Assembly (NCBI GenBank): GCA_963827155.1
Contig: CAWGZV010000002.1
Coordinates: 62,001 to 126,000, forward strand
Direction of reading: 5' to 3'
Origin: UTCFX2 sp963827155
GTDB taxonomy: Bacteria > Chloroflexota > Anaerolineae > Anaerolineales > UBA4823
DNA length: 64,000 bases
The position numbers were made by a program, and so were the translations under genes. Within the stretch, counting starts at the first letter, position 1. The number at the start of each line of letters is the position of its first letter. Under the pieces are notes generated by a model. The model made no database searches and was not told where the DNA came from. It saw only the letters and a program-made list of their open reading frames with translations. Of the stretch, positions 8,759-17,468 are shown one piece after another.

Positions 8759-9436
8759 TTATTTTTCCGAGAGCAGCTCCTCGAGCGGAATGCCGTTGAT
8801 CCAGATCTTCACCTCGAGCACCTCCGGGAATTGGTGCGCGGTCGCCTTGAGCTGCTCATCCACCCGCGGGTTGTCGCACACTCCCCCGAGCTGCAGCATT
8901 CCAGATAGCTGGATCTCGGCCGTCCCCTGCTCGATCTTGATTTCATCGACCTGCAAATCCGATTGATAGAGTGCGTTGTACAGTCCCGATTGGCCGTAAT
9001 ATTGTTCTTTGATACTCAGCAGCGCCTGGATCGCCGCCCGCAGTTTAGCCTCTGCCGGTGCAGCCTCTCCTTCCTTCAGCCCCTCCACTTGCTGTGCGAT
9101 CGGGATCAAGCTGTCGCCACAGCCGATCATCCTCCCAGATTTCCCCTGGTCGGCTAGCGCGATTAAAAACAGGTTGACCGTCGCCTGGGTTTCTGGAGAA
9201 GGTGCGGCTTCCCTGCTTGGCGGGGTGGAAATTTGTGCAGGCGCTGAAGTTGACTCGCCTGTCGCTTCCTCGCTGGTCGGTGTCTCATTAACTTCCGTTA
9301 TGACTGTTCGGGTTGAGGTCGGCTGTTCTGCACCGATCCGTTGAAAGAAACGGCAGCCTAGCAGGATCACTCCAAGGCTTAAACCCAGGACAATCGACAG
9401 GATCGCTTCCGACAAATGTACGCCTTTATTCTTCAT
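8759..9436 (-). CDS. GerMN-domain protein with membrane anchor
   Basis: From the ATG at 9436 the protein is about 225 residues: a membrane helix (about 12-30), a Thr/Ser/Glu/Pro linker (about 35-85), then a GerMN-like domain. That domain ends with RVDEQLKATAHQFPEVLEVKIWING, the recognisable strand-helix-strand of GerM/LpqB-type proteins. GerM is a spore-germination and cell-wall protein in Firmicutes, but the domain is widespread on secreted proteins of non-sporulating bacteria, and nothing here suggests sporulation. The open frame continues upstream to 9520; the shorter start is chosen because the longer one overlaps the PHP gene and adds an unrelated sequence. Confidence 0.68.
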   Translation of the reverse strand: MKNKGVHLSEAILSIVLGLSLGVILLGCRFFQRIGAEQPTSTRTVITEVNETPTSEEATGESTSAPAQISTPPSREAAPSPETQATVNLFLIALADQGKSGRMIGCGDSLIPIAQQVEGLKEGEAAPAEAKLRAAIQALLSIKEQYYGQSGLYNALYQSDLQVDEIKIEQGTAEIQLSGMLQLGGVCDNPRVDEQLKATAHQFPEVLEVKIWINGIPLEELLSEK

Positions 9437-9456
9437 CTCGGAAATCTCAACATCCG

Positions 9457-10167
9457 TCAAATTTTCGGGGCAGGTTTCACCTTCTTGTTTTTTGCCCAGG
9501 TGGACCAGAAGTGGACCCACGGGCTGGAGAGCGTTTCGATCGATTCGGAGGCACGGATCGCGACCCTCAGCTCAGCAGCGTTGGAAAATACCGGCAGGCG
9601 GAGGGTGCCCGCTCCAAGCTCCTCGACGGTGTGAGCGTCGGAGCCGGAGGTGCCTGGTAGGTCATGCTCGTGAGCGAATGCCGCCGCCTGCTTATTGAAC
9701 CTCTTCCATAAACATCGGGCGTTGAATGTCTCAATCGCATCAAGGTAGGGCAGGATCTCCAGCAGCGCTGACCGATCCCACGGCGTACGGAAGATGTCGA
9801 AAGGGTGCGAGATGCTGATGAAAGCTCCTTGCTCGCGCAGCCTCTCCACCGCTTCGAGCGGGGCGAGTCCTTTTGGCACCTCTTCCATGACGAAGCTCGC
9901 CAGCAGCTCGCCGGCTGTCGTCATGATCTCCTCGCCGACAATCACCCGCTGCGGGTCAAGCGCCTGGGCTGCCAGCGCTCCATCAATCGTGTTGTGGTCG
10001 GTTACGATCAGCCGATCGATCCCTTTGAGTTGGCAGGTTTCAATCAGCGCTTCCGGCTCTGCCAGGCTGTCTTTGGAATATTTTGTGTGGCAGTGGAACT
10101 CAACCCGAATCAGGTTTTCACTGCCGCTGGCTTCTGCTTTGAGGGAATTCACTTTCGAATCAGGCAT
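9457..10167 (-). CDS. PHP-domain metal-dependent phosphoesterase
   Basis: The 236-residue protein has the metal-binding motifs of the PHP superfamily: HCHTKYSKDS (about 25-34), VTDHNT (about 56-61), the Glu in VGEEIM, SHPFD (about 122-126) and the late GSDAH (about 176-180). The fold is shared by histidinol phosphatase and by small stand-alone phosphoesterases acting on nucleotides or sugar phosphates; the substrate is not evident. It is 6 bp downstream of the DUF362 gene and 20 bp upstream of the GerMN gene, probably in one transcript. Confidence 0.88.
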   Translation of the reverse strand: MPDSKVNSLKAEASGSENLIRVEFHCHTKYSKDSLAEPEALIETCQLKGIDRLIVTDHNTIDGALAAQALDPQRVIVGEEIMTTAGELLASFVMEEVPKGLAPLEAVERLREQGAFISISHPFDIFRTPWDRSALLEILPYLDAIETFNARCLWKRFNKQAAAFAHEHDLPGTSGSDAHTVEELGAGTLRLPVFSNAAELRVAIRASESIETLSSPWVHFWSTWAKNKKVKPAPKI

Positions 10168-10173
10168 CTGTAA

Positions 10174-11385
10174 TCAGGCTTTCTTTCTCAGCCCGATTGC
10201 CAGACCCGCAAGCAGCACCGCCGCCACTGTCAGTCCAACCGCCGCCTGGAGCACCGTTTTCGGCTCCATCCCAGGCATCACCACTTCGCCGTTTCCGTAA
10301 TCTGCGAACAGCTTGCCCCATTTAGTCTGCAGGGCTTCCTTTACCCGGCCGCGACCCACAAACGGGTACCAGTAGACGTTGTGGTAAAAATTGCTCGCAA
10401 AATACGACCACGGCACCAATGGGCTCTGAAGCAGCAACTTCTCGAAGGGTTTTAATCGCCCGTGATAGATCATTTTTTGCCCGCGGCTGGCGAATGTGTC
10501 TTCCTGAATAAAATTCCAGGGGGATTCCTGCTCGATGTCGTATCCTGCGATCTGGATCTGGCGCGGGTCCCCGATCCCCAGCTCCAGTTCATGCGCCTTC
10601 CGGATAAATGGGATCTGCATCGGATCGAAACCCTGCAGCTTCGCTGACACCGCGTCGATCGCAACCTGGTCTGCCGAAGCCAGGATGATGTCTTTCTCAT
10701 GCCAACGCATCGCCCGTGGACCTGGCCCATCCCCTGCAAAAGTGCCGTCCATCACCGCGAAAAGCCCGGGGTGGATCTCCTGTTGGATCATCAGCAGGTC
10801 AACCAGCGTATCGTGGATCACGGCATGCGTCCAGTGGCGGTTTCGATGCAGCAGCCCGCCGAACGCATTTTTCATCGCGCCGGTGATCGTTGTGAACACG
10901 TGGGTTTTCACCGTTGGCAGGTGGATCATGTTCATGCCTACCAGTGCTTTGGGTATGAAAACGCCATCTGGGTAAACTTTATCCAGCACCAGCAAGGGTC
11001 GCTTGGGCTGGTATTGGATCCATTCGAAATCCTGGTTGTAAAGGTACAGGCAGGGGACCTGGTATTTATCGGTCACAAACTTGTGTTTGTTGTTAACTTC
11101 AGCGTCGGCAGTGTTCACCACCACCGTATCGTTGTGAACCCCCACCAGATCTGTGTAGCCCTTGTCCTGCAAGGTCCGGATCACCCCTTCCAGCTGCCAC
11201 GGCGCTGAAGAGCACGCCGGGTACCAGGTCTGCCAGGAGATATTGATCTTGATGCCGGTGCAGATATCTTTCGGCAGCGCTTTCTCAACCTCCGCCAGCT
11301 CCATCAGCACCCCGTACCCTTCCAGAACGGTTTCCGGTGCGGTCTTTAGCACCGCGACCTTCCCTTTGCCTGGAAATTCGGCCAT
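10174..11385 (-). CDS. DUF362-domain protein with C-terminal membrane anchor
   Basis: About 403 residues from the ATG at 11385, which has GGAGT six bases upstream. The body matches DUF362: MNMIHLPTVKTHVFTTITGAMKNAFGG (about 155-180) and DGTFAGDGPGPR are characteristic of that family, whose members are often iron-sulfur-linked. No CxxCxxC ferredoxin motif is present in this one. A membrane helix followed by RKKA closes the protein (about 375-400), so it is probably tail-anchored with the bulk on one face of the membrane. The biochemical function is unknown. Confidence 0.8.
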   Translation of the reverse strand: MAEFPGKGKVAVLKTAPETVLEGYGVLMELAEVEKALPKDICTGIKINISWQTWYPACSSAPWQLEGVIRTLQDKGYTDLVGVHNDTVVVNTADAEVNNKHKFVTDKYQVPCLYLYNQDFEWIQYQPKRPLLVLDKVYPDGVFIPKALVGMNMIHLPTVKTHVFTTITGAMKNAFGGLLHRNRHWTHAVIHDTLVDLLMIQQEIHPGLFAVMDGTFAGDGPGPRAMRWHEKDIILASADQVAIDAVSAKLQGFDPMQIPFIRKAHELELGIGDPRQIQIAGYDIEQESPWNFIQEDTFASRGQKMIYHGRLKPFEKLLLQSPLVPWSYFASNFYHNVYWYPFVGRGRVKEALQTKWGKLFADYGNGEVVMPGMEPKTVLQAAVGLTVAAVLLAGLAIGLRKKA

Positions 11386-11540
11386 TTTTATCACTCCATT
11401 TTTTAATGAACTCTTTTGCGTTCCAAATGATGACTCTGCTTTTGAAGTTCGGATCGAAGCTCGGCAAATTCGATCCTTCCTGGGAGATTTTATCACCAGT
11501 TCGAACGCATGTTACAATCCACTCAGGAGCGTGTTGATGG

Positions 11541-12491
11541 ATGATCGATTCTCCGCCTTCACCCGATTTTCCGGTTCTGGTCATCGGCGCTGCCGGGCAG
11601 GACCTTGTGGGTCAGTCGCGGCTCGAGCTGCAACCAGGCACCTCTAATCCAGGAAAAATACGCAGGTCCTTCGGCGGGGTGGGCCGCAATGTCGCTGAGA
11701 ACCTGGCGCGACTGGGTCATCCGGTTCGCTTGCTGACTGTCGTCGGTGCAGACAGCCCGGGTGATCAGCTTATCCACCAATTGGAAGAGGCAGGTGTCGA
11801 TGCCAGTCAGATTATTCGCCTGGACGATAAACCCACCAGCACCTACCTTGCGATTGTCGATCCGCGCGGCCGGATGCAGCTTGCTGTTGATGATATGCGC
11901 ATCCTATCTGCGCTCACGCCAGATGGGCTTGAAAACCGTTTTTCGCTCTTCCAAGAAGCTTCCCTGGTCTTCGTCGATTTAAATCTAACGAAAGAGAGCT
12001 TGCGCAAGGTTTTCACCCTCGCCAAACGCGCCAGGATCCCGGTCTGCGCAGACACGACCTCCTTCCTGCTTGCCGATCGGCTGAAACCCTACCTGCCGCG
12101 CCTCAAGCTGATCACACCGAACCTCTCGGAAGCCGAGATCCTCTGCGGGTTCAAGATCGATCCCGCCGACCGGAATGAAGCGCTTGACGCCGCGAAGTGT
12201 CTGATCAGCAGCGGGGTTGAGATTGCGGTGATTACCATGGCAGAGTCTGGAGTTTGCTATGCCACATCCGAAACGACCGGTCAGGTGCCGGCTTTGCGCA
12301 CCACGATCGCAGATCCCACCGGAGCGGGAGACGCCCTGACTTCCGCCGTTCTATTTGCCCTGTTGAATGATATCCCTCTCGATGATGCCATCCGCCTTGG
12401 GGTTTCGGCCTCCAGCATCACCCTCCAGTATCCCGGCTCGGTGGTGCCCGATCTCAGCCTGCAGAAGCTTTACGACCGCCTGATCATCTGA
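11541..12491 (+). CDS. PfkB-family sugar/nucleoside kinase (pseudouridine kinase-like)
   Basis: The 316-residue kinase carries both PfkB signatures: the N-terminal GGVGRNVAENLARLG (about 45-59) and the catalytic block DPTGAGDALTSAVLFALL (about 254-271) with the Asp base. The wording of the first signature, together with VVGADSPGDQL, resembles pseudouridine kinase (PsuK) more than ribokinase or fructokinase. No PsuG-type glycosidase gene lies beside it, so the substrate remains open. It is divergent from the DUF362 gene (155 bp between starts). Confidence 0.82.
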   Translation: MIDSPPSPDFPVLVIGAAGQDLVGQSRLELQPGTSNPGKIRRSFGGVGRNVAENLARLGHPVRLLTVVGADSPGDQLIHQLEEAGVDASQIIRLDDKPTSTYLAIVDPRGRMQLAVDDMRILSALTPDGLENRFSLFQEASLVFVDLNLTKESLRKVFTLAKRARIPVCADTTSFLLADRLKPYLPRLKLITPNLSEAEILCGFKIDPADRNEALDAAKCLISSGVEIAVITMAESGVCYATSETTGQVPALRTTIADPTGAGDALTSAVLFALLNDIPLDDAIRLGVSASSITLQYPGSVVPDLSLQKLYDRLII

Positions 12492-12507
12492 TCAGACGAT
12501 CATTTGA

Positions 12508-13608
12508 TCATGGGGTTGGGGTTGGCGTTCGGGTTGGGGTGCGGCTGAGCGTTGCTGTAGGGGTATTGGTCCGCGTCAAGGTAGGAAACGGCGAAGGCTT
12601 GATTGTCGGTGTTGGCGACATGTAGGGCGTCACGGTTGGGCGCGGCGTCGAGGTTGGAGGGCGAGTCTGGGTAGGAAAAGGTGAGGGTTTGAGCGTAGGC
12701 GTCAGGGATATATAGGGGGTCACGGTTGGACGCGGCGTGGACGATGGGACCCGCGTCTGAGTAGGCCAAGGTGTGCGTGTAGGCGTTGGCGTTGCGGTTG
12801 GTGTCTGGGTGGCAGTTGGCGTGGCGCTCGGCTTGGGCGTAGGCGGCTCGCCTTCGACGATAAATTGACCGGCTTGTCGGAAGACATTCCCCACAAATAT
12901 TTGCACTTCATATTGTCCTGGGTGCCACTCAGATGGATCGGGCTGCCAGTCTGTGAATCCAAGTCCTCCGGAACCGCCGTTCCAGGGGATTGTCTCATAA
13001 TGCACCAGTTCGCCGTCGCGGTACCACAATGCGCTCCACTGCGAGCCCACGATCATCTGGTCGTAGCTGAACACCGCATACATGTGGACAATCGGATTCT
13101 GGAATACTTCACCGGGTTTCAGCGGGCGGTACTGGTCATCCAACCCGTCCGTAAACGTCAGCTCGGAAAACGCTGCATCGGGGTTCGGCGTGATGGTGCT
13201 CTCGAATAGCAGCTCGACCGCCGCTGGAAGCTGAGGGGTTGGTGAGATCGTGGGGGTATTCGAGATCGCCGGTGTGAGCGTAATGGTTGGACTTAGCGTC
13301 ATCGTCGGGGAGAGCGTGAGGGATGGCACCAGAGTGATCGTTGGGCTGGGAGGCAGGGTGGCGGTCGGAGGAAAAATGGTGTAGATGAACGGCTCGATCC
13401 TGCCGTTGAGCAGGAATGCCAGCAGTCCCCACACCAGCGACATACCAACCAGCCGCCAACCGCGCGTCATCGTAATCCGCCGCATGCGAAAGAAGGGCAG
13501 GCTTCGCGCTTTCCGGATCGATCGGATACCGTACCACAGGCTGAATACCGCCGCGATCACGGCAATCACCATCAGGGTAGTTACAGCAGTGTGGATATCC
13601 AGGTTCAT
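12508..13608 (-). CDS. Membrane protein with central globular domain and Thr/Pro-rich repeats
   Basis: About 366 residues. Two N-terminal membrane helices (about 8-28 and 50-66) are followed by a Thr/Pro/Ser linker. A globular segment comes next (about 120-245; FSYDQMIVGSQWSALWYRDGELVHY and the FTDWQPDPSEWHPGQYEVQIFVGN strand pattern, which looks like a beta-sandwich). A second Thr/Pro-rich tail contains two 30-residue tandem repeats. The globular part is seen on several Chloroflexota surface proteins, but I cannot name a function. The start at 13608 (MNLDIHTAV) is chosen over an ATG four codons upstream; neither has a good ribosome site. Confidence 0.6.
   Translation of the reverse strand: MNLDIHTAVTTLMVIAVIAAVFSLWYGIRSIRKARSLPFFRMRRITMTRGWRLVGMSLVWGLLAFLLNGRIEPFIYTIFPPTATLPPSPTITLVPSLTLSPTMTLSPTITLTPAISNTPTISPTPQLPAAVELLFESTITPNPDAAFSELTFTDGLDDQYRPLKPGEVFQNPIVHMYAVFSYDQMIVGSQWSALWYRDGELVHYETIPWNGGSGGLGFTDWQPDPSEWHPGQYEVQIFVGNVFRQAGQFIVEGEPPTPKPSATPTATQTPTATPTPTRTPWPTQTRVPSSTPRPTVTPYISLTPTLKPSPFPTQTRPPTSTPRPTVTPYMSPTPTIKPSPFPTLTRTNTPTATLSRTPTRTPTPTP
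12581..12760. repeat. Two 90-bp tandem repeats inside the Thr/Pro-rich coding tail
   Basis: Units beginning GTAGGAAA at 12581 and 12671 have an exact 90-bp period (30 codons). A degenerate third unit begins at 12761 (GTAGGCCA). Each encodes a variant of T-R-x-P-x-S-T-P-R-P-T-V-T-P-Y. Confidence 0.7.
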
Positions 13609-13632
13609 GTTCGCGTGCAAACCGTCGGATCG

Positions 13633-14418
13633 CTATTTTGCGGAGCCTGGGCTTTCAACAGGGTTGCGCAGCTTGCCGATGCCCTCGATCGTCACTTCTA
13701 CCACGTCGCCGCTGTTCAGCGGTCCGACCCCCGCTGGCGTGCCGGTCATAATGATATCGCCCGGCTCAAGCGTCATTACCGATGAGATGAAGGCGATCAG
13801 CTGCTTCACATTGAAGACCATGTCGCGGGTTGAAGCCATCTGGCGCATCTCGCCGTTCACGTGGCAGGTGATCAGGCTGTCAGCCGGATCAAAATCGGTC
13901 TCAATCCATGGACCGATCGGGCAGAAGCTGTCGAAACCTTTCGCTCGCGTCCATTGGGCGTCGCGATTCTGCAGGTCGCGAGCGGTGACGTCGTTTCCAA
14001 CAGTATACCCCAGGACATATTCAAGCGCTTCCTCGTGCGAGATCCAGCGCCCGCGCTTCCCGATCACCACCACCAGCTCCCCTTCGTGCTCCACCTGGCT
14101 CGATTGCGGGGGCAGTATGATCCGGTCCTCCGGGCCGATAATCGCGGTGGTTGGCTTAAGGAAAATTAAAGGGACATCGGGCACTTCGACTTCGTGTTCG
14201 CGGGCATGGGCGATATAATTTCTGCCGATGCAGATGATTTTGCCTGGGATTACCGGCGCCAGAAGCCGCACCGACCCGGCTGGCTGATCGGCTTCCAGTC
14301 GCCGAAAACCTTCAAAGGGCGAGCCTTCCAGCAGACCGACCTTATCAGTCCCGCCATCATCGAGCATCCATCCATTGCGAATGGGCTGGTCCCCCTTGCG
14401 ATATCGGATTAGACGCAT
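13633..14418 (-). CDS. Fumarylacetoacetate hydrolase-family protein
   Basis: About 261 residues from the ATG at 14418, which is preceded by a strong AGGAGG. The FAH catalytic-domain motifs are present: IICIGRNYIAHAREHEVEVP (about 64-83), the metal-binding VEHEGELVVVIG (Glu pair, about 110-121), GYTVGNDVTARDLQ and the closing MTGTPAGVGPL. The family includes acylpyruvases, 2-keto-4-pentenoate hydratases and related enzymes that cut or decarboxylate 2-oxo acids using Mg2+ or Mn2+. It lies 59 bp downstream of the RpiR regulator on the same strand. Confidence 0.9.
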   Translation of the reverse strand: MRLIRYRKGDQPIRNGWMLDDGGTDKVGLLEGSPFEGFRRLEADQPAGSVRLLAPVIPGKIICIGRNYIAHAREHEVEVPDVPLIFLKPTTAIIGPEDRIILPPQSSQVEHEGELVVVIGKRGRWISHEEALEYVLGYTVGNDVTARDLQNRDAQWTRAKGFDSFCPIGPWIETDFDPADSLITCHVNGEMRQMASTRDMVFNVKQLIAFISSVMTLEPGDIIMTGTPAGVGPLNSGDVVEVTIEGIGKLRNPVESPGSAK

Positions 14419-14477
14419 CCTGGTTTCCTCCTGATCGAAGGGAATTTGCTGAGTTGAGGGGAAAACGTTGAAAAGCC

Positions 14478-15314
14478 CTATTCGAACGGCAGCTGGATCC
14501 GTTCCGAAAGCTCCGAGATGGCTTGTTCGGTGCCTGCAAACCGGTCGGCAAACTGCCACCGCAGCACCTGCGAAAGGGCGTATACGATCGCCTCGATCGA
14601 GACGATCCCCACGCCGAGGGTTGGGTGAGCCTGAGCGGCGAGCACGAAGTCGGCGAATCGGGCGCTCGCTAGGGACGCCGAGCCTACGATTGCTGCGGTT
14701 GGGATGCCTTTCTGCTGGGCTTCTTCCAGGGCGCGTGCGATATACGGCGCGTGTCCGGCGATCTCCATTGCCAGCAGCAAATCGTGGGATGTTGCTGTGT
14801 TGACCGTGCGCGCCAGATCCGCAATTCCAGATCGCGCAATATAAATCGGAAATCCGCCTTGCTCCATAAAGAGCACCAAACTGTAGGCTGAAGGCTGCGC
14901 CGGACCCTCCGCCAGGATCACGATCCTGCGCGCTTGCCCGATCTTTTCTACCAGCGTCTCGAGCACCTGCGTGTCCAGCGAGATGCGCGTCTGCTCAAGC
15001 GAGATCGAGACCTCGTTCATCGCCTTGGAAGCGATCCCTGCGACTGAATCTTCATCTTCCGCTTGTCTGGGCTGGATTAACAGGTCATCCTTTACACGCT
15101 GGCGGATCTCGCGCTGCAGCTTTGGAAAACCATCGTATCCAAGGTGCTGGGAAAATCGCACAACTGTCGCGGCATCCAGGTTCAAGGCATGCGCCAGCTC
15201 GCTGGCGGTCATAAATGCCGCTTCAACATAAGAGTCCAGCAAAAAATCCGCCAGCTTTGCAAAGCTCTTGGACATGTTCGAGCGCTCTTGTCGAATTCTA
15301 TCTTCATACGACAT
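14478..15314 (-). CDS. MurR/RpiR-family transcriptional regulator
   Basis: About 278 residues. The N-terminal RpiR helix-turn-helix domain (about 1-80) contains MTASELAHALNLDAATVVRFSQHLGYDGFPKLQ. The C-terminal SIS domain (about 125-260) contains IVILAEGPAQPSAYSLVLFM and the late GVGIVSIEAIVYAL; this domain binds phosphosugars in the family. The start at 15314 (MSYEDRIRQE) has GGAG eight bases upstream. A likely target is its own promoter region (inverted repeats at 15430-15462) and perhaps the FAH-family gene that follows. Confidence 0.88.
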   Translation of the reverse strand: MSYEDRIRQERSNMSKSFAKLADFLLDSYVEAAFMTASELAHALNLDAATVVRFSQHLGYDGFPKLQREIRQRVKDDLLIQPRQAEDEDSVAGIASKAMNEVSISLEQTRISLDTQVLETLVEKIGQARRIVILAEGPAQPSAYSLVLFMEQGGFPIYIARSGIADLARTVNTATSHDLLLAMEIAGHAPYIARALEEAQQKGIPTAAIVGSASLASARFADFVLAAQAHPTLGVGIVSIEAIVYALSQVLRWQFADRFAGTEQAISELSERIQLPFE

Positions 15315-15653
15315 GGCGAGTCTCCAATTGGGAAGTGGGTGCTCAAGAATGTTTGGAATTTCCGCTGATAAATCGTTTTTCAGATCGTCTGATGCTAGAA
15401 GAGCGCTCAAAGTGTATCATAACCATCCTGTATATGCAATACATTATGTAAGAAAACATAATTCCAACAACTTTTTTACATCTATTTTATCTGCAATTAA
15501 TCATTATTCCGTGAAAAAATTATCCACCTTCCCCGGTTAATCCTCAGTTTCTCCGTCTCGATTTCCTCATAACCATAGCTTGGATTCTGTGGTTTAATAG
15601 AATTGTAGTAATCCAATCCTAATTATCTTATAATTTCATATTTTGGAGGATAT
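15315..15653. promoter_or_regulatory. Divergent promoter region with inverted repeats
   Basis: These 339 bases separate the RpiR gene (minus) from a membrane protein gene (plus) and are AT-rich in their right half. ATTATGT - 6 bases - ACATAAT (15443-15462) is a perfect 7-bp inverted repeat. TGTAT - 5 bases - ATACA lies directly before it, around 15430-15444. They are good candidates for operators of the adjacent RpiR regulator. GGAGG at about 15643 is the ribosome site of the plus-strand gene. Confidence 0.42.
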
Positions 15654-16463
15654 ATGCTCCCCAAGCCGAGGTCGTATACCACGATCGGGATCACCCAGAT
15701 CTTGCTCGCCGCTGCCTTTGTCATCTGGCTTTTATTTTTCCCTTCCACCGGGGATCAGTTTGCCTGGCCGGTCACGCCAGCTTTCACCGCCATGTTTATC
15801 GGTGCGGGATTCATCGTCCGCACCTTCATCGGTTTCTTCCTCTGGCGCGAGAAATCCTGGCCCATGCTGCGCTGGCAGAGCGCCGCAAACTTCGCCTTCC
15901 TGGTCGTCATCTTCCTCGCCACCTACTGGCATATGGACGAGATGAACTGGGGGTCGAATATCGTCGTGGCGCATATCTGGGTCCTGGCTTATACGATTGA
16001 GCCCGTGCTGCTTTTCTTGATTGAGCCGCGCCGCCCCGAAGCCCGAGCTCCTCTGCCGGAGGAGCTGCAGAGAGGCGAGATCTCGGTTGGATTGAAGCGC
16101 CTGGTGACGGTGGGGTTGATCGTCAGCCTCACGATCGGCGCTTTAGCTTTCATCAATCCAAAATTTCTGGATTCGCGCTGGCCCTGGCCGCTGGATCCAT
16201 TCAACGCCCGCGTGATTGCCGCCTTTCTTGCCCTCGCCGCCGCCTGGTGCGCGGAGGTCTATTTTGCCAGGCATTGGGGGGAGGTGCGCAGGGCCGTGAT
16301 GGGCCTGACCATCTATGCCGTATGTAATTTTGTCCTCTGGCTGTTCATCTTTCCGAATTTTGATCCCACCCGAGAGAACGGTCTGACTTTCGGGGTCGCT
16401 TTTGGAATCTTCTCGGTCCTCTTGATCTATTATTTTTGGAAGCATGAAAGGATGACCACATGA
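15654..16463 (+). CDS. Polytopic membrane protein of unknown function
   Basis: The 269-residue protein has about seven or eight membrane helices (for example about 10-30, 42-62, 75-93, 103-123, 148-166, 184-202, 217-235 and 243-261). It has a cytoplasmic-looking Pro/Arg/Glu loop in the middle (IEPRRPEARAPLPEELQ). TTGGAGGATAT precedes the ATG. I see no recognised catalytic or transport motif. Its stop codon overlaps the start of the MBL-fold gene (ATGA), so the two are translationally coupled and may work together. Confidence 0.7.
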   Translation: MLPKPRSYTTIGITQILLAAAFVIWLLFFPSTGDQFAWPVTPAFTAMFIGAGFIVRTFIGFFLWREKSWPMLRWQSAANFAFLVVIFLATYWHMDEMNWGSNIVVAHIWVLAYTIEPVLLFLIEPRRPEARAPLPEELQRGEISVGLKRLVTVGLIVSLTIGALAFINPKFLDSRWPWPLDPFNARVIAAFLALAAAWCAEVYFARHWGEVRRAVMGLTIYAVCNFVLWLFIFPNFDPTRENGLTFGVAFGIFSVLLIYYFWKHERMTT

Positions 16464-17266
16464 AATCGGCGGATTTCCCCTTTATCCCGATCTCCCATCC
16501 ATTCGGGCGCGTCCACGCCTTCCTGTTCGACGGCGGTGACGGTCTGACCCTGCTGGATGCCCTCGCCGACCCCCAGGCGGGAAGCATCCTCAAAGCTATC
16601 AAGGCGATGGGCCGCCAGCCTCAAGACTTGAAGCGAATTGTCCTCACCCATGGGCACCCCACCCACGTCAAAGGCGCCGCAAGGCTCAAGCAGCTCAGCA
16701 CCGCCAATCTCTTCGCCCCGCTCGCCGAACAGGCCATCATCGAAGGGCGTCAGCCTTCCAACCGCACCACCCTCATTCCCCGCCGGCCCTTCCGCTTGCT
16801 CCCCCAGCAGTACCTGCTCAATCTCCATAATATTCTCTGGCGGGTAGGGGTCCGCCTCGCCCCATTGAACGTCATCCCGGTCATGGTTGACGTCCCGATC
16901 GAGGCGGATGACGAGCAGGTCGGCCCCCTGGTCGCGTTCCGCACTCCCGGGCATTCCCCCGGCAGCACCTCCTTTTACTGGCCAGAGACCGAAACCCTGT
17001 TCACCGGTGACATCCTGGTCACCTGGCCTAAGCTCGAGTTGGGCTGGCAGGGGCTGACCGAAGATATGCATCAGAATCTGAGTTCGGTCAGGCAGCTGGT
17101 GCAGCTCTTTGAAGATCGCGGTTGGAAGATCCGGCGCTTCGCTTGCGGGCATGGCGCGCCAGTGGCGACAGAAAACGGAGTGGAGGTGCTCAAGCGCCTG
17201 CTGGCGGGCTCGCCGATCCCTGAAGGGCTCGTCTCTCCGGCAGTCTCCTCCCTGCTTCCTGCCTGA
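16460..17266 (+). CDS. MBL-fold hydrolase with an altered metal motif (HxHxTH)
   Basis: The 268-residue protein has the metallo-beta-lactamase fold order: VLTHGHPTHVKGAARL (about 57-72), the third-His block FRTPGHSPGSTSFYW (about 160-174), the bridging Asp in LFTGDIL (about 181-187) and a terminal His block FACGHGAP (about 226-233). In the first block the usual HxHxDH reads HGHPTH, so the Asp that normally binds the second metal and activates water is Thr. The protein may bind one metal, act on an unusual substrate or be inactive. It overlaps the preceding membrane-protein gene by 4 bp. Confidence 0.82.
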   Translation: MKSADFPFIPISHPFGRVHAFLFDGGDGLTLLDALADPQAGSILKAIKAMGRQPQDLKRIVLTHGHPTHVKGAARLKQLSTANLFAPLAEQAIIEGRQPSNRTTLIPRRPFRLLPQQYLLNLHNILWRVGVRLAPLNVIPVMVDVPIEADDEQVGPLVAFRTPGHSPGSTSFYWPETETLFTGDILVTWPKLELGWQGLTEDMHQNLSSVRQLVQLFEDRGWKIRRFACGHGAPVATENGVEVLKRLLAGSPIPEGLVSPAVSSLLPA

Positions 17267-17298
17267 CTTTGTGATATACTAGCAATCCAATTGAACCG

Positions 17299-17375
17299 GG
17301 GCGGATAGCTCAGTTGGTCAGAGCGCCTCTCTTACACAGAGGAGGTCGCAGGTTCGAGCCCTGTTCCGCCCACCA
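17299..17375 (+). tRNA. tRNA-Val (anticodon UAC)
   Basis: A standard cloverleaf: acceptor GGGCGGA with TCCGCCC, D arm TAGCTCAGTTGGTCAGAGC, anticodon stem-loop CCTCT-CTTACAC-AGAGG (anticodon TAC), T arm GCAGGTTCGAGCCCTGT, discriminator A and an encoded CCA end. Confidence 0.96.
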
Positions 17376-17393
17376 TTCTACCCCACGGGCGTG

Positions 17394-17415
17394 CCCCCAG
17401 GGATGGGGGTTTTTT
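17394..17415 (+). terminator. Rho-independent terminator after tRNA-Val
   Basis: CCCCC - AGGGAT - GGGGG followed by TTTTTT, 18 bases after the CCA end of the tRNA. Confidence 0.8.
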
Positions 17416-17468
17416 GTTCCAAAACTCTCAATCCCGCTGCCCGACAGGGAATCATCCTCAAACTCGAA

